Positions 48,599-59,414 of a stretch of 64,000 bases of DNA are shown here, one piece after another. Every line of letters starts with the position of its first letter. Position 1 is the stretch's first letter. The position numbers and the translations under genes are program-made. The notes below the pieces were generated by a model, which was not told the origin of the DNA, made no database searches, and saw only the letters and a program-made list of their open reading frames with translations. The stretch is from Ficedula albicollis (lineage: Eukaryota; Chordata; Aves; Passeriformes; Muscicapidae): assembly GCF_000247815.1 (NCBI RefSeq), contig NC_021686.1, positions 4,790,037-4,854,036 on the forward strand, written 5' to 3'.

Positions 48599-50387
48599 CG
48601 CTGGTGCTCACCTAATACCTCAAGAGACAAACTCAGGACCATAACATGATAAACATGGGATGGATTTGAAGGGGATACCCAGAATTAATGCACTGGTGGG
48701 GCCTCTGAGCAGCCTGCCAGGCCCAACATTCATTCTTTAATCTGATATTTGCTGCTCCCATGTCTTAGTAGGCCCCATGAGCTCGTGCTGCTGGATCAGC
48801 AGAGGTTGCACATTCAGACCTTCTCAAATCATTTTAAATAGCCTTGCTGGAGCTTCATGTTGACAGCAAGCCAGGTGGAATTTTCCATTTTCTTTCTATC
48901 CTTCCAAATAGGAACAGTCCTACTTTCTTTTGACTCTGGTTTTATATAACTAACAAAAATGACAGATAGCCTTGAATTTGGAAGATTGCATTGGCCTGTT
49001 CTGAGCCGAAGTGTTTTGTTATCATTGACGTATGTGTTTAAGTGAGCACTGAAGTGTGAATGGCCATCTGTCCGGGAAGTACAAGAGATCCTGATTACTA
49101 AAATGAAACCACAAAAAAGCTTGGTGCTTAGCAGCAGCACTAAAACACAGAGGGAGAGAGAGCCTTTCTCACACTGCTGGTGTTTATAGTAGGCTGGTGA
49201 TTATAACTCAGCATTTGCCTGGACTCTCTGCCCCATATTTTTCTAAATATGTTCACTCTCAATTTCTTTTTTTGCAAACATCGAGCCTTCTGTATTTGCA
49301 TATTTTGTACAAGCAAGCAAAACGAAGCACTAGGTATTTTCCCTGTCAGAAGTAGCTGTTTTCTGAGGGGATGTTGATTTTCTCATGAAGGGTTATTCTC
49401 TTTACAAGGCTTTTAGCTAGAACGTGCTCTGATTACATTTGAATGAAGATTTCAACCCACATTCCCACTGGGCTGCTCTCAGCAAGGCTGAAGGCTCTTC
49501 CTGGGTGCAGCTTTACCTCTAGAAACCAGAAAAAGTTCCTAAGGAAAGGTTTTTGGCAAAAAAGCAGCTATAGAAATTTTGATCTTTAGAAGGCTGCTGT
49601 ATCTGATTCAGGTCAGTTTTTGACTATGAGTGACAAAGGTTCCAACAACAACCACAGGAATTGGGTCAGGGTTCCACACAGTGTTTCAAATCAAAAACTC
49701 CTTACAGATGATTTTTTTTTTTTTAATTACTGATGTTAAAACTGCTAATTTATGAAACAGTATTTTTTTAGGACAGTCTCCCATGACATTTAATGTTATA
49801 AATTCATGACCATATTGGGTGTTGTGATTGTTTTTTGTGGTGCTGAACAAGTCACCTGTCACTCCCTGCTCAAACACGAGCTGCTTGTCTTTTTTAGAGC
49901 CCTCGCATTACTGATTTGAATCAAAGCAATTTTTCTCCATTTCTGCATTTGCATTTCTCATTGTTTCTTGTAATTACTTTTACATTATGAATATAGTTGT
50001 GAAGATACATAAAGGATCTGTTTTCAAGCAAAGCTGTTGATTTCCAAAGACTTCATGCACAGTTTTTCTGTTTTAAATTTAAGTCACGAAATAGAAACAT
50101 ATAAAGCAGCAGATAGAGATACATCATGTTTGTAGGTAATTCTCTACATTTTTGCTTTTGTTAGAGCATGCTTCCTCATAGCAGGGCTCTCTCTAAGTTA
50201 CCCAGTCTCTGTGGAAATCTGAAGAGATAATTAGACAGCAGAATATACTAGGCAATCTACTTTATTTTTTTTACTTTAAAAAGCACCTAAGACAGAAAAA
50301 TATGTAGGAAGCCAATTAAAATAAGAGCCTTTCCCCCCTTTCTTTTTGTTTGGTAGATGGTTCAGAGAACACAGCAGCTTTGTACTC
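48599..50387. other. Noncoding stretch, nothing recognised
   Basis: AT-rich, with T runs at 48123-48135 and 49710-49726. No repeat family or exon is seen. Confidence 0.5.
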
Positions 50388-50410
50388 TTATTTATTTATT
50401 TATTTATTTT
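50388..50410. repeat. (TTTA)n microsatellite
   Basis: About five and a half perfect copies of the tetranucleotide TTTA. Confidence 0.95.
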
Positions 50411-50627
50411 GAGTGTAATCTGAGGAAATGAACCGTGAAACACAATTAATGAAATAGCTGTGCTGAATCACATAAACTGGTGTCTGCACAGCTGCCACTC
50501 ATGTCACAAATGCATCTCTCCCCTAATGTCCACCCGGAGAGCCATTAGCCAGCCGCTTCTGTGGAGGGCCTCCTGTGCTCCCATTTCAGGCTGTAATGGA
50601 GCAGGGAGCTGCCTGAGCAGCCTTGAG
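50411..50627. other. Short noncoding stretch, conserved-element-like
   Basis: About 50430-50600 reads as balanced single-copy sequence (cacaattaatgaaatagctg, then cattagccagccgcttctg) directly before the minisatellite. It may be a conserved noncoding element; that is an impression only. Confidence 0.35.
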
Positions 50628-51149
50628 ATGCTTTTCCCAGCAAATCTAAGGTGCAGGAGGAATGGCTGCTGCAGGAGAGGATGCTTTCCCCAGGAAATAG
50701 AATGTACAGGAGGAATGGCTGCTGCAGGAGAGGATGCTTTCCCCAGGAAATAGAATGTGCAGGAGGAATGGTGTTACAGGAGTGCATGCTTTTCCCAGGA
50801 AATGTAAAGTACAGGAGGAATGGCTGCTACAGGAGAGGATGCTTTTCCCAAGAAATAGAATGACAGGAGGAGTGGATGTTACAGGAGAGGATGCTTTTCC
50901 CAAGAAATAGAATGACAGGAGGAGTGGATGTTACAGGAGAGGATGCTTTTCCCAAGAAATAGAATGTACAGGAGGAGTGGATGTTACAGGAGAGGACGCT
51001 TTTCCCAAGAAATAGAATGTACGGGAGGAATGGCTGCTACAGGAGAGGATGCTTTTTCCAGGAAATAGAGTGTACAGGAGGAATGGTGATACAGAAGAGG
51101 ATGCTTTTTCCAGGAAATAGAGTGTACAGGAGGAATGGTGATACAGAAG
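50628..51149. repeat. 53 bp minisatellite, about 10 copies
   Basis: Units begin with (g/a)caggaggaatgg at 50653, 50706, 50759, 50811, 50863, 50915, 50968, 51021, 51074 and 51126, giving spacings of 53, 53, 52, 52, 52, 53, 53, 53 and 52. Each unit carries gaggatgctttt and a ccaagaaatagaatg-like part. A degenerate half unit precedes the first full one and a partial unit ends the array. Variants (ggctgctgc, gtgttac, ggatgttac, ggtgatac) are arranged in runs of neighbours, as expected from unequal exchange. Frames are open across the array on both strands, a by-product of the unit. Confidence 0.96.
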
Positions 51150-52873
51150 CAGTGTGCTGGGGCAGGGAGGGAGCATGGGCAGGATGCAGCAGCTGGAACA
51201 GAGCAGAGCCTGGGAAGAAAATAGCCAGAGCAGTGTCAGTGGCTCAGCCTGAGGTGTAAAATGACTGCCTGCAGTTTCTTGATACCTAACAACACTCCCA
51301 ACACTAAAGCTTTCTGCTTGTGTGTCTATCCTTAAGTCACTTTTTCTTCATTTAGTGGGTGTGTATTCCACGTGACAGAATGTCAGGGAGGAAAAGCCAG
51401 ATGTGCTGCCAGGGCTGGTCTGAGGAGGCTGACCCAGGTCATCCTTCCTGAAATGGCACAAAGCCAAAAGCCTCCAGAGACACAGGATCCAAAATCTTTG
51501 AGCTTGCTGAGGAATTAAGGTGTGGAAGAGGTTGAAGGACACCTCTTTTCTCAGCATTTGCCAAGCTGAACACTCAGAGCTGTGTTACACTGTCACCGCT
51601 GATAGCAGTTTTAGCGAGCTGAATCCAGCCTTGCTCAGGAGGATATTAATAAATTATCTGGTAATGAAAAATGTGAGGGGAACCACACTCTTACATCAAG
51701 GCCTGATGATTACTTTGATAGATGCAGTGGCAAGATTTTCCTGACAAGGCAGAAATGAAAAACATGACACGTGGACCTTTAAGGGTGACCTCAGAGGAAA
51801 ACGCGTGTTGCTGAATGATACAAAAATAGAACAGGAAAACAGAGGCTCGGAGGGGCTCAGTGTCAACAGCCAGACAGATGGGCTACACTGATCCACTGAT
51901 CACTGTGGGTAGTGCTGAGACACCGAGCCCTACACTGGCCAGGGCCAGACACCTGGCAGCTTTGGAGAAGCATCCAGTGCTGACAATTTTAAGAGTAAAG
52001 AGAAGAGGGAAAGTTGAGGGGAAAGAAAAAAGCAAGCATTAAAAAACAGTGAGCTAATTGGGAAATAAAGCTGGAGAGTGTCATGAATAAAACTGCCCAC
52101 TTCTTCTGCAGGTGTTTTAGAAGCTGTCCTAAAAATAACTAATAAAATTGAAGATTGACCCTGCATCAGTTTAAGATTTGCTGAGGTGGTTAAGAGATTA
52201 GATCACTTTTAGAAGCACAGATTGCTAAAAATAAGGATTATCAGAGGACAGGTGTTAGGTAAAAAACTACAGAAAAGTTCGATGGTATTGGGATGTGGCA
52301 CTTGACAGATCTGAGTGTTTTATCTCATGTTTAATTCTGCTGCAGTTCCTGTGAAAATGTTCCTGAACTACTCTTATTTTTTCTTCCTTATACTGCAGAT
52401 ATTACTGATGTCCAGAATGTTGCAGGTAAACTGAAAAGAACATTTTTCAAAACATGTAATAGAACTTACCATGATGGCAAACTGATGAAAATTAGTGGCC
52501 AAAACTATTTTTGGGACAAACTTTCCTGTACTAATTCTACTAAATTTTTGCGCTTAAGACTCATTCCCATGTGTGTCTGTTTACAATCACCTGTATTGTC
52601 TAAAAAGAGAGAATTTAGATGTCCACCTGTCTTAACCCCTGGATATTTAGTAGGTCTACTCAGAATTTTCATTAAAAAACCCAAAAAAGTTAATTTGTGA
52701 ACTGATTTTGAAGAAATGCTCATCTTCCCAGAGAAGTGACCCCTCAAGACCACAAACAGACAAATCAATTGAAGATGTGCAGTAAAAGGTGAAGGTGCTG
52801 CTGTGATCTTTAAGTGCCTGTGTGGATTAGAAGACATTTATAAGGTGTTTTTCAAAGGTAAAGGCTTGGTGAG
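51150..52873. other. Noncoding stretch, nothing firmly recognised
   Basis: The first 350 bp are GC-richer; the rest is A-rich on plus. No match to a gene or repeat family. Confidence 0.45.
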
Positions 52874-52906
52874 CATGTGTGTGTGCATGCATGTGTGGGG
52901 GGGGAG
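52874..52906. repeat. (TG)n / G-run low-complexity
   Basis: A short interrupted TG/CATG run followed by eight Gs and ggtgt. Confidence 0.9.
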
Positions 52907-55754
52907 GTGTTTGGGGTTTCTTTTCATTTTGTACGGCTGTAACTACAGGGCAATCACTTGCCAGATGTCAGGGAGGTCTAGCATCTGATTTTGAAGTGGA
53001 ACATAATAGATGATCTACCAGGGAGTTCAGCAAACATCACATATAGCTTTAAACTGTCATTACAGAAAAAAATCCGGGAAGGTGACATTTGGTGACATAC
53101 TGGGTGACATTTGAAATGACAGCACTTGCTTTAAGATGTAGCATTCCCTCCTGCTGTGAATCAGGGGAGTCTGCACTGTGGCTTTGACTTGTTTTATTGA
53201 TGACCCTAATTTCTGCCAAATGTAGCCGAAGAGACTGCACAGAGCCCTGTCTGTAGCATCCAGGGAGAATTGGTGCAGCAGGAGAGAGCACTGCAGAGTG
53301 TTTGCTATGCACAGCAGGCTCGGAATGACTTGGCTCTGAAAAGGAGTTACAGCCTCTCCTGTACTCCTAGAGAGTTCTGTGAGGAGAGAATGAAGAGCAG
53401 CTAGGAAAGAAAACACCCCACTGGAGAAGTGCGCGTGCTGTACTCCATAGACTTCCTGGGATTGCAAAGTTTGGTGAGCAATAAAAGCAGCAAGTTTGGT
53501 GCGTGGGTTTCAGCAACCCCTGCTGCTTTCAGGAGCCATCAGTGAATGCTCACCTTCCAGTGGATGTACACAAGCTGAATCCTGAAACTCTGAAAAGCTC
53601 TCAGAGCTAGGGGAATGCCTGGCTAATTAGCACAACCTGGGTTCTTGTTGATTTGTTCCTTTCTTTTTGAGAGCCAGAGTTTCTTTTGATTGCGGTTCAC
53701 TTCTGTCAGGGTTGGAAGTGTGCTTGGACTGGAACCTATGAAAACCCTTGTAAATGTGAAAATCTTCCTGAGTTTGGGGTCTGTTTTGCTGCTCCCTCTT
53801 GTATTGTTAGAGCTACAGGGAAAACCAGCTGGTTTCAGACACCCTTTTAGACCCACTTACTGATTTTATATGGAGTTTACTTTTTTGAGGTTTCTGTGTA
53901 AGTTTATGGAAAGCTCTAATGTAGAACTTGCAGAAAATTGTCAACAACTGGGATGTATTATTCCCATTATATATTGTATCATTACTCAAGCCAGTACAGG
54001 AAACAATTTTATGAATCAGAATTAGACTTCTGGGAAGATATTCTGCATAATTTTTTATCAATATTATTTTAGATGCCATTAACTGGCAATAAAATTTGGA
54101 TGCAAGTAATTTTAATTGTTGAATGTTATATTAGCACATAATGCTCTAATCATAAATATATTTTTTTTCTGGTGTTAAAATAAAACTGCTGTACTTTAAC
54201 AATTTTGTTATACTCAAGAAGTGTTTGATTTGCAGTCTCTGAGGTAGAGGAAGGGACATGAAGAAGTGGATAGAGGTAGCACTACATCCCTGTGAACAGC
54301 AAATTAGGTTCAAATGCTTGAACCTAGTTTTAAAATTCCTAATATTAGAAAACATCCTGTAGGATTTTAACCTGTATAGGTGAAACAAGTGGGATTTTTT
54401 TTTTTTTGTTCTTTTCTTCTTGTAACCTGCTCTAGAGTATATTGAATGACTGAACAAAATCCTGAAGCTTCTGCTCACTAATATGAGTGGATTAAAGATA
54501 TATCTGTGCAGCACAACAACTGTAGGGCTAGGGAATGGCACAGAAGCCTCATATTGGTTCTCTCCAGAGGGAATGAATTTTAACTTCATGAGTTCAACTC
54601 TCCAAGAGCTGGTCTCCATGAGGAATACAAGAAACACCTTAACAGATTAGCCAGTAGTCTATCTAATTTAGTTATTAATTATCTAATAATTTGTGAAAGC
54701 TTAGAGAAGACAAAATAATTCTGGTTTATTAAGCAAGTGAAGAAACGGTAGATATTGTTTGTGGGGGAAGGGAGGAACTGCTCATCCTGGTGGCTGGGTT
54801 ATTTGGATGGAAAGGAGCAAACCAACATTCCTAACACTGCTGTTTGGATCTCCCTCACCTTCCTTCTTTTACCTCCCTGATTTCACATCAGGAAGCTTTT
54901 CATGAAGAGAAAACAAAAACAAACCTTGTATAAGTACCATATAAGTACCTTTGAATTTTTTAACAAATTTCTTCTTTACAAGCAAACTTCTGGTAGCCAC
55001 AATTAACACTTCTAACAGCTTTTTTGGTTTTGCTACAAAGGAATTTTTGTAATGTCCTTTAGAGTTTTCTCTGGTGTTTCCATCTTCCCCATGGAAACCA
55101 CAGAGGGCCTTGCTGGTATTAACATGAAGAAAATTTTCTTAGGTTTTCTGTAGTTTTGGCCTTAATAACATATTGTGTCAAAGAATCACAGAGGTTTTAA
55201 CAGCTTAGAGATGACCACTGAATGCAAACAGTGATATTCATGAAGTGGCTGACAGCTGATTTTCTTTAGTCCATAGATAACTGCAAGACTTTCCTATTTA
55301 ATGTTTGTAGGTTTTGCTCCTCCTGAAAGGTGGTTCTTCTTTTTGCTTTGTGAGCTGTGGCTTGTAACTATTGTAGATGCAATAGGATAATAAGAGTAGA
55401 TGCTGTACTTTTTGCATCTCTCTAAAGATCCATCATGGCCAGCATGAGAAAGGAGCCAATAAAACCAATTCTCTAGAGAATCTGGGCTCATTATCACACA
55501 CGACTGCTGTGTTTGCCATGCTTGTTTTCCAGTTGTTCTGGTATTTCAGCTGATGAGTTTTGAGTGAGGCCTAATTTCTAATTGTGTGATGCATCAACAG
55601 CTCTCTTTTCCTGTTTGGTTTGTTTTTTTAAATTAAAATGTTCATCAGGTGTCCTCAATTACAGAGGTATTAACTAACCCACCATTGTATCTGTGGGTAA
55701 TACTGACGCTATTTAGTTTTTTGGTTTTTTTTTAATTGTGATCAGGAGGATGTG
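52907..55754. other. Noncoding stretch, nothing firmly recognised
   Basis: Mostly AT-rich. Near 53079-53115 the word ggtgacat occurs three times. Minus-strand frames of 135 codons (53060-53467) and 163 codons (54146-54637) have no domain or plausible splice context. A possible CR1-like word (aaagaatcacagagg, 55185) is too short to call. Confidence 0.45.
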
Positions 55755-56006
55755 TTAGAGGGGAGATTTACTGAACTTGCAGATGGTACCAGCTCAGAAG
55801 AACCTGAATGCTGGATGGAGAAGATTGAGCATGATCTGATATGTAGTTTTGTTATAGATTTGCAGCACTATTCCAGATACATGGCTCTAATAAACAGATA
55901 CAGGAAAATAGTACTGGGCTTACACAGGAATCATCAAATGCCTAAACCTGGGATGGGAAACAGCTAGGAGGAAATTCAAGGGGAAAGAATCTTGGGCTGG
56001 TGATCC
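55755..56006 (+). mobile_element. Old CR1 LINE relic, 3' ORF2 region
   Basis: gatttactgaacttgcagat and ggtaccagctcagaag resemble the FADD(T)KL-type region of CR1 reverse transcriptase; 120 bp later gtactgggcttacac, ggaatcatcaaatgc and ctgggatgggaaacagctag follow the order of the well-known CR1 3' ORF2 segment (key words: GTACT...TTA...AATCATCAAATGC...TGGGAAA). Many substitutions and indels; the match fades after about 56006. One frame of 71 codons is still open but is a chance survivor. This copy is older than the one at 27981. Confidence 0.68.
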
Positions 56007-56310
56007 AAAAAGGTTTTTCTTGGCGGCAGCAGTATAAAGAGTTTCAGCCTTCAAGCTGATCTCCTGCTACCTCGTAACCATGGATCTCCTTCAAAACTAC
56101 CCTCTTGTTTTTCTCCATTCATTTTCAGCTGGATCAGCAGCTCAGCTGATGTTGAGTCGCTGGAGGCACCAGCAGGGCCACAGCAGGGATATGCAGCCAG
56201 TCACTGGGATCACACCTTTTGACAAAAATGTCACCCTGGGTAAGTTTAAAATAATGGTGAAGCTACAGGTTTTCCATGCTGGCAGCAGATGGGGGAAGAA
56301 ATTCTAGTAT
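56007..56310 (+). other. Speculative small transcription-unit-like arrangement
   Basis: A tataaa word at 56033-56038 is followed by an ATG in good Kozak context (aaccatgg) at 56080, a 75-codon frame to 56307 whose first 25 residues are fairly hydrophobic, and a strong donor-like site (ctg|gtaagt) at 56240. A polypyrimidine-rich segment ending in ttttcag lies near 56115-56128. I do not recognise the protein. Each element is common by chance, and there is no evidence of transcription, so no gene is called. Confidence 0.15.
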
Positions 56311-57358
56311 GAAAATGAAAACTTAGCTCAGCTCTTAGGAAAAGCTTTTCCTTGACCATGGAATGTTAGAGCAGGGTGGCTGAGGATGCTGCAAGAGACC
56401 CTGGGTGTGGGTCTTTAAAAGGCTCAGACAGACACACATGTGCTGGGAAACACCACGAAGGGTTTTTCCACCTGCAGGCAGGGAAAAATATTTAAGTGAT
56501 CTCTGGGGATCATTGCCAGCCCTCTGACTCATATCCCTTAATTATTTGTAGTGCAAAATGAGTAAAATTAAAGGTTTCTCTTGAGATAACAGGTCTGAAT
56601 TTTGCACAAACCACCCTTTTATTGCTCGTTGCTTCAGTGTAGGCAACTGGATTAGCCTTTTTGTGTTTGATCAGTGTGGGGGAGAGAGAGAGGGAGAACA
56701 TTAATCATATCAAGTTTCTCTCTCAGCGTTTTGACAATAAGATGGCACTTAGGAAGAACTTGGGTCATACAATATATATCTGTCTGTCAGTAAAAGAACC
56801 ACTTTCCAAGCACTTTTATTAATCATAGAGTTTGCTACAAAAAAGTGTCAGTGTGGCCCCACCTACAGCATTAATCCAACAAAGATACTCTTGATGGTTA
56901 TCTTTATCTTGGTATGTCCCACTAGAGGATGCCAGTTTTGAATGAACATCCCTGTCTACTTTAATAGAAATTGCAGGACTGCTTTTTAGGTTTTTCTTTT
57001 TCTTTTTTTCCCCCATTTTTATGAGCATGGTGCTGTTTTGTACAGGGTTATGTTTAACTGTTCATTTTAATGTCTGGGATGACTGGTAAACGCTGATGGA
57101 GAAAAGAACGGAGAAATTTGCAGTCACTGACTCTCCAGAATATTTGCTACACACCCAGTCTCTATTCTCATTTCATTATCACAACAATTTATCATAAAAA
57201 TTATTAATTGATATCGTTAATCCTTGCTGAGAAGACTTCTCAATCTTTGAAGCTGAGTTGTTTAATTTTGAGACTGTGCTGGAGTTTTCCTGTCCTCTTT
57301 GCTCTGCATCTTCATTTTTTAAAGCTCTGAAGTGACCTAAAATTGCTGGTTTTTTTTG
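56311..57358. other. Noncoding stretch, nothing recognised
   Basis: AT-rich with T runs from 56990 to 57010 and from 57350. No exon or repeat family is seen. Confidence 0.5.
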
Positions 57359-58743
57359 TTTTTTTTTTTTTGTCATTTGAATGAAGAACCGAGGGAACTG
57401 TAGGGTAGGAGTGAGGGCCCTCGAAGTGAACACACCACTTCCTTCTTCATATTTACCACAGATGTGCCTTCCTCAGCTTCTGAAATTAGCAGTTCAGCCC
57501 AGCCTTCCTTCCTGACAGGCCCACAGCACCCAGATCTTTAGTGCTGCTAGGAGAAGTCCTGCTCTTAGCAGGAATGATTTGCTTGGATAACTGTTTGGGT
57601 TCCATGGAGACTGATGCCTGCTGGAACACAGAGGCAAAATGATGCTGCAAAGAGCCCTGTAGAACTGTTTATTCCCTTCTCAGACAGAATTGATAATTAC
57701 TGCTCCTGGTGCTATAGCACATCACTCCTTTTAATTTGTCTAATAAACCACACATTGCCTTTAATTTCTTTTCCAATTCTTTTTGATAATGAATGAACAA
57801 ATATATTTTCTTTAGGTCACACTGGTATTAATTCATGACATCTGGTCTGTGCACTACCTAAAACCAGTTGAACTGATGAAATTCAGCACAGATCAGGCTC
57901 AGATATTTTAAGCAGTTTCTGATAGAATTTGGGGGGTGGACAAACTCCATCAGGAGGAGATTATTGGTATGAAAATCCAGAGAGGCTGCAGTGTCCTGCA
58001 TAATAGTCACAGCAGCTCCTTGCAAAGGCAATAGGATGTAGCTGATGTTTTTTTTTTTTTTTTTTTTGTCATTTGAATGAAGAACTGAGGGAGCTGTAGG
58101 GTAGGAGTGAGGGCCCTCGAAGTGAACACACCACTTCCTTCTTCATATTTACCACAGATGTGCCTTCCTCAGCTTCTGAAATTAGCAGTTCAGCCCAGCC
58201 TTCCTTCCTGACAGGCCCACAGCACCCAGATCTTTAGTGCTGCTAGGAGAAGTCCTGCTCTTAGCAGGAATGATTTGCTTGGATAACTGTTTGGGTTCCA
58301 TGGAGACTGATGCCTGCTGGAACACAGAGGCAAAATGATGCTGCAAAGAGCCCTGTAGAACTGTTTATTCCCTTCTCAGACAGAATTGATAATTACTGCT
58401 CCTGGTGCTATAGCACATCACTCCTTTTAATTTGTCTAATAAACCACACATTGCCTTTAATTTCTTTTCCAATTCTTTTTGATAATGAATGAACAAATAT
58501 ATTTTCTTTAGGTCACACTGGTATTAATTCATGACATCTGGTCTGTGCACTACCTAAAACCAGTTGAACTGATGAAATTCAGCACAGATCAGGCTCAGAT
58601 ATTTTAAGCAGTTTCTGATAGAATTTTTGGGGTGGACAAACTCCATCAGGAGGAGATTATTGGTATGAAAATCCAGAGAGGCTGCAGTGTCCTGCATAAT
58701 AGTCACAGCAGCTCCTTGCAAAGGCAATAGGATGTAGCTGATG
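57359..58743. repeat. Tandem duplication, 696 bp period, two near-identical copies
   Basis: Copy one (gtcatttgaatgaag at 57372 to gatgtagctgatg at 58047) and copy two (58068 to 58743) are each 676 bp. I find four differences (two near the 5' end, accg/actg and gaac/gagc; two adjacent in a T/G run, 57928 area), about 99.4% identity. They are separated by a run of 20 Ts; copy one is preceded by a run of 13 Ts. The duplicated unit is therefore T-run plus 676 bp. The same 60-codon frame appears at 57614-57796 and 58310-58492 and is not evidence of a gene. The unit matches no repeat family I know. Either a recent duplication that may still vary in the population, or an assembly artefact. Confidence 0.97.
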
Positions 58744-59396
58744 GCAAATAGATCCCTCAATCTATGAATTTTAAAATGCAATATGAAGCATAAAACAATA
58801 TATATCCAGGAAAACCACAATTTATCTGTGCTTTGTTGTCTTAACTCATGAAAAGACAGCAGTATTAGATCATATAAACAAGGAAGAATGGTTTAGATTT
58901 TTTTTCCCTGGAATCCCAGACCAAGAGGCAAGCATTCTTTAATGACAGCAGTCCATGTAAATTCATTATGTTCACTTAATAAATAAGGTGAGGAAACATA
59001 TCTATATGCTTATTGCAATTTTATAAATGTCAGATTGCAATAAAACTGGCTCCTTTGATGATGCTCTGAATTAAGTTAGACTTTAGCACATAGGATTCTG
59101 TTTTTCTGGTGGATCTTTTGAGAATATTGGTAGAAAGTGACTGTAAAGATTTCTCAAGAACAGGACAGAATTAAAGGTTGCAAAAATTTGGGGAATGGGT
59201 ATTTCGGTGGCTGACAATGGAGGTACTGTGATTTTATGGGGTTTTATTTTCTGTTGAAGAAATTCCACCTTGCATGCAAATCAGAACATCAGGTAACTCT
59301 GTAACTGAGTGTTTACAGCATTCATCTAGAGCACAGGAAAGTCTTCCAATAAGTGCTGGAACCTGCATATTCCAGTCTTGAACATAGTCTTTCCTG
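58744..59396. other. Noncoding stretch, nothing recognised
   Basis: AT-rich single-copy sequence. No repeat, exon or RNA gene is seen. Confidence 0.5.
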
Positions 59397-59414
59397 AAAA
59401 AAAAAAAAAAAAAA
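59397..59414 (+). repeat. Poly(A) run of 18
   Basis: An uninterrupted A run. No retroposon with a recognisable 3' end precedes it, so it is treated as simple sequence. Confidence 0.9.

Noticed and set aside
50628..51149. CRISPR-like array
   Set aside because: The whole unit is repeated with no unique spacers, and the genome is vertebrate.
50545..51259. Four or more repeated-peptide frames on both strands
   Set aside because: They are translations of the 53 bp minisatellite; unit spacing switches between 52 and 53 and breaks any single long frame.
53060..53467. 135-codon minus frame
   Set aside because: No family features; composition like translated noncoding DNA.
54146..54637. 163-codon minus frame
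   Set aside because: Lys/Phe/Ser-rich product from AT-rich sequence, includes a poly-Lys run from an A tract; no domain.
55180..55215. Antisense CR1 end suggested by aaagaatcacagagg
   Set aside because: Only about 15 bp agree and the following sequence does not continue the CR1 pattern.
57614..58492. Two identical 60-residue frames, suggestive of a gene family
   Set aside because: They are the same segment in the two copies of the 696 bp duplication, not independent conservation.
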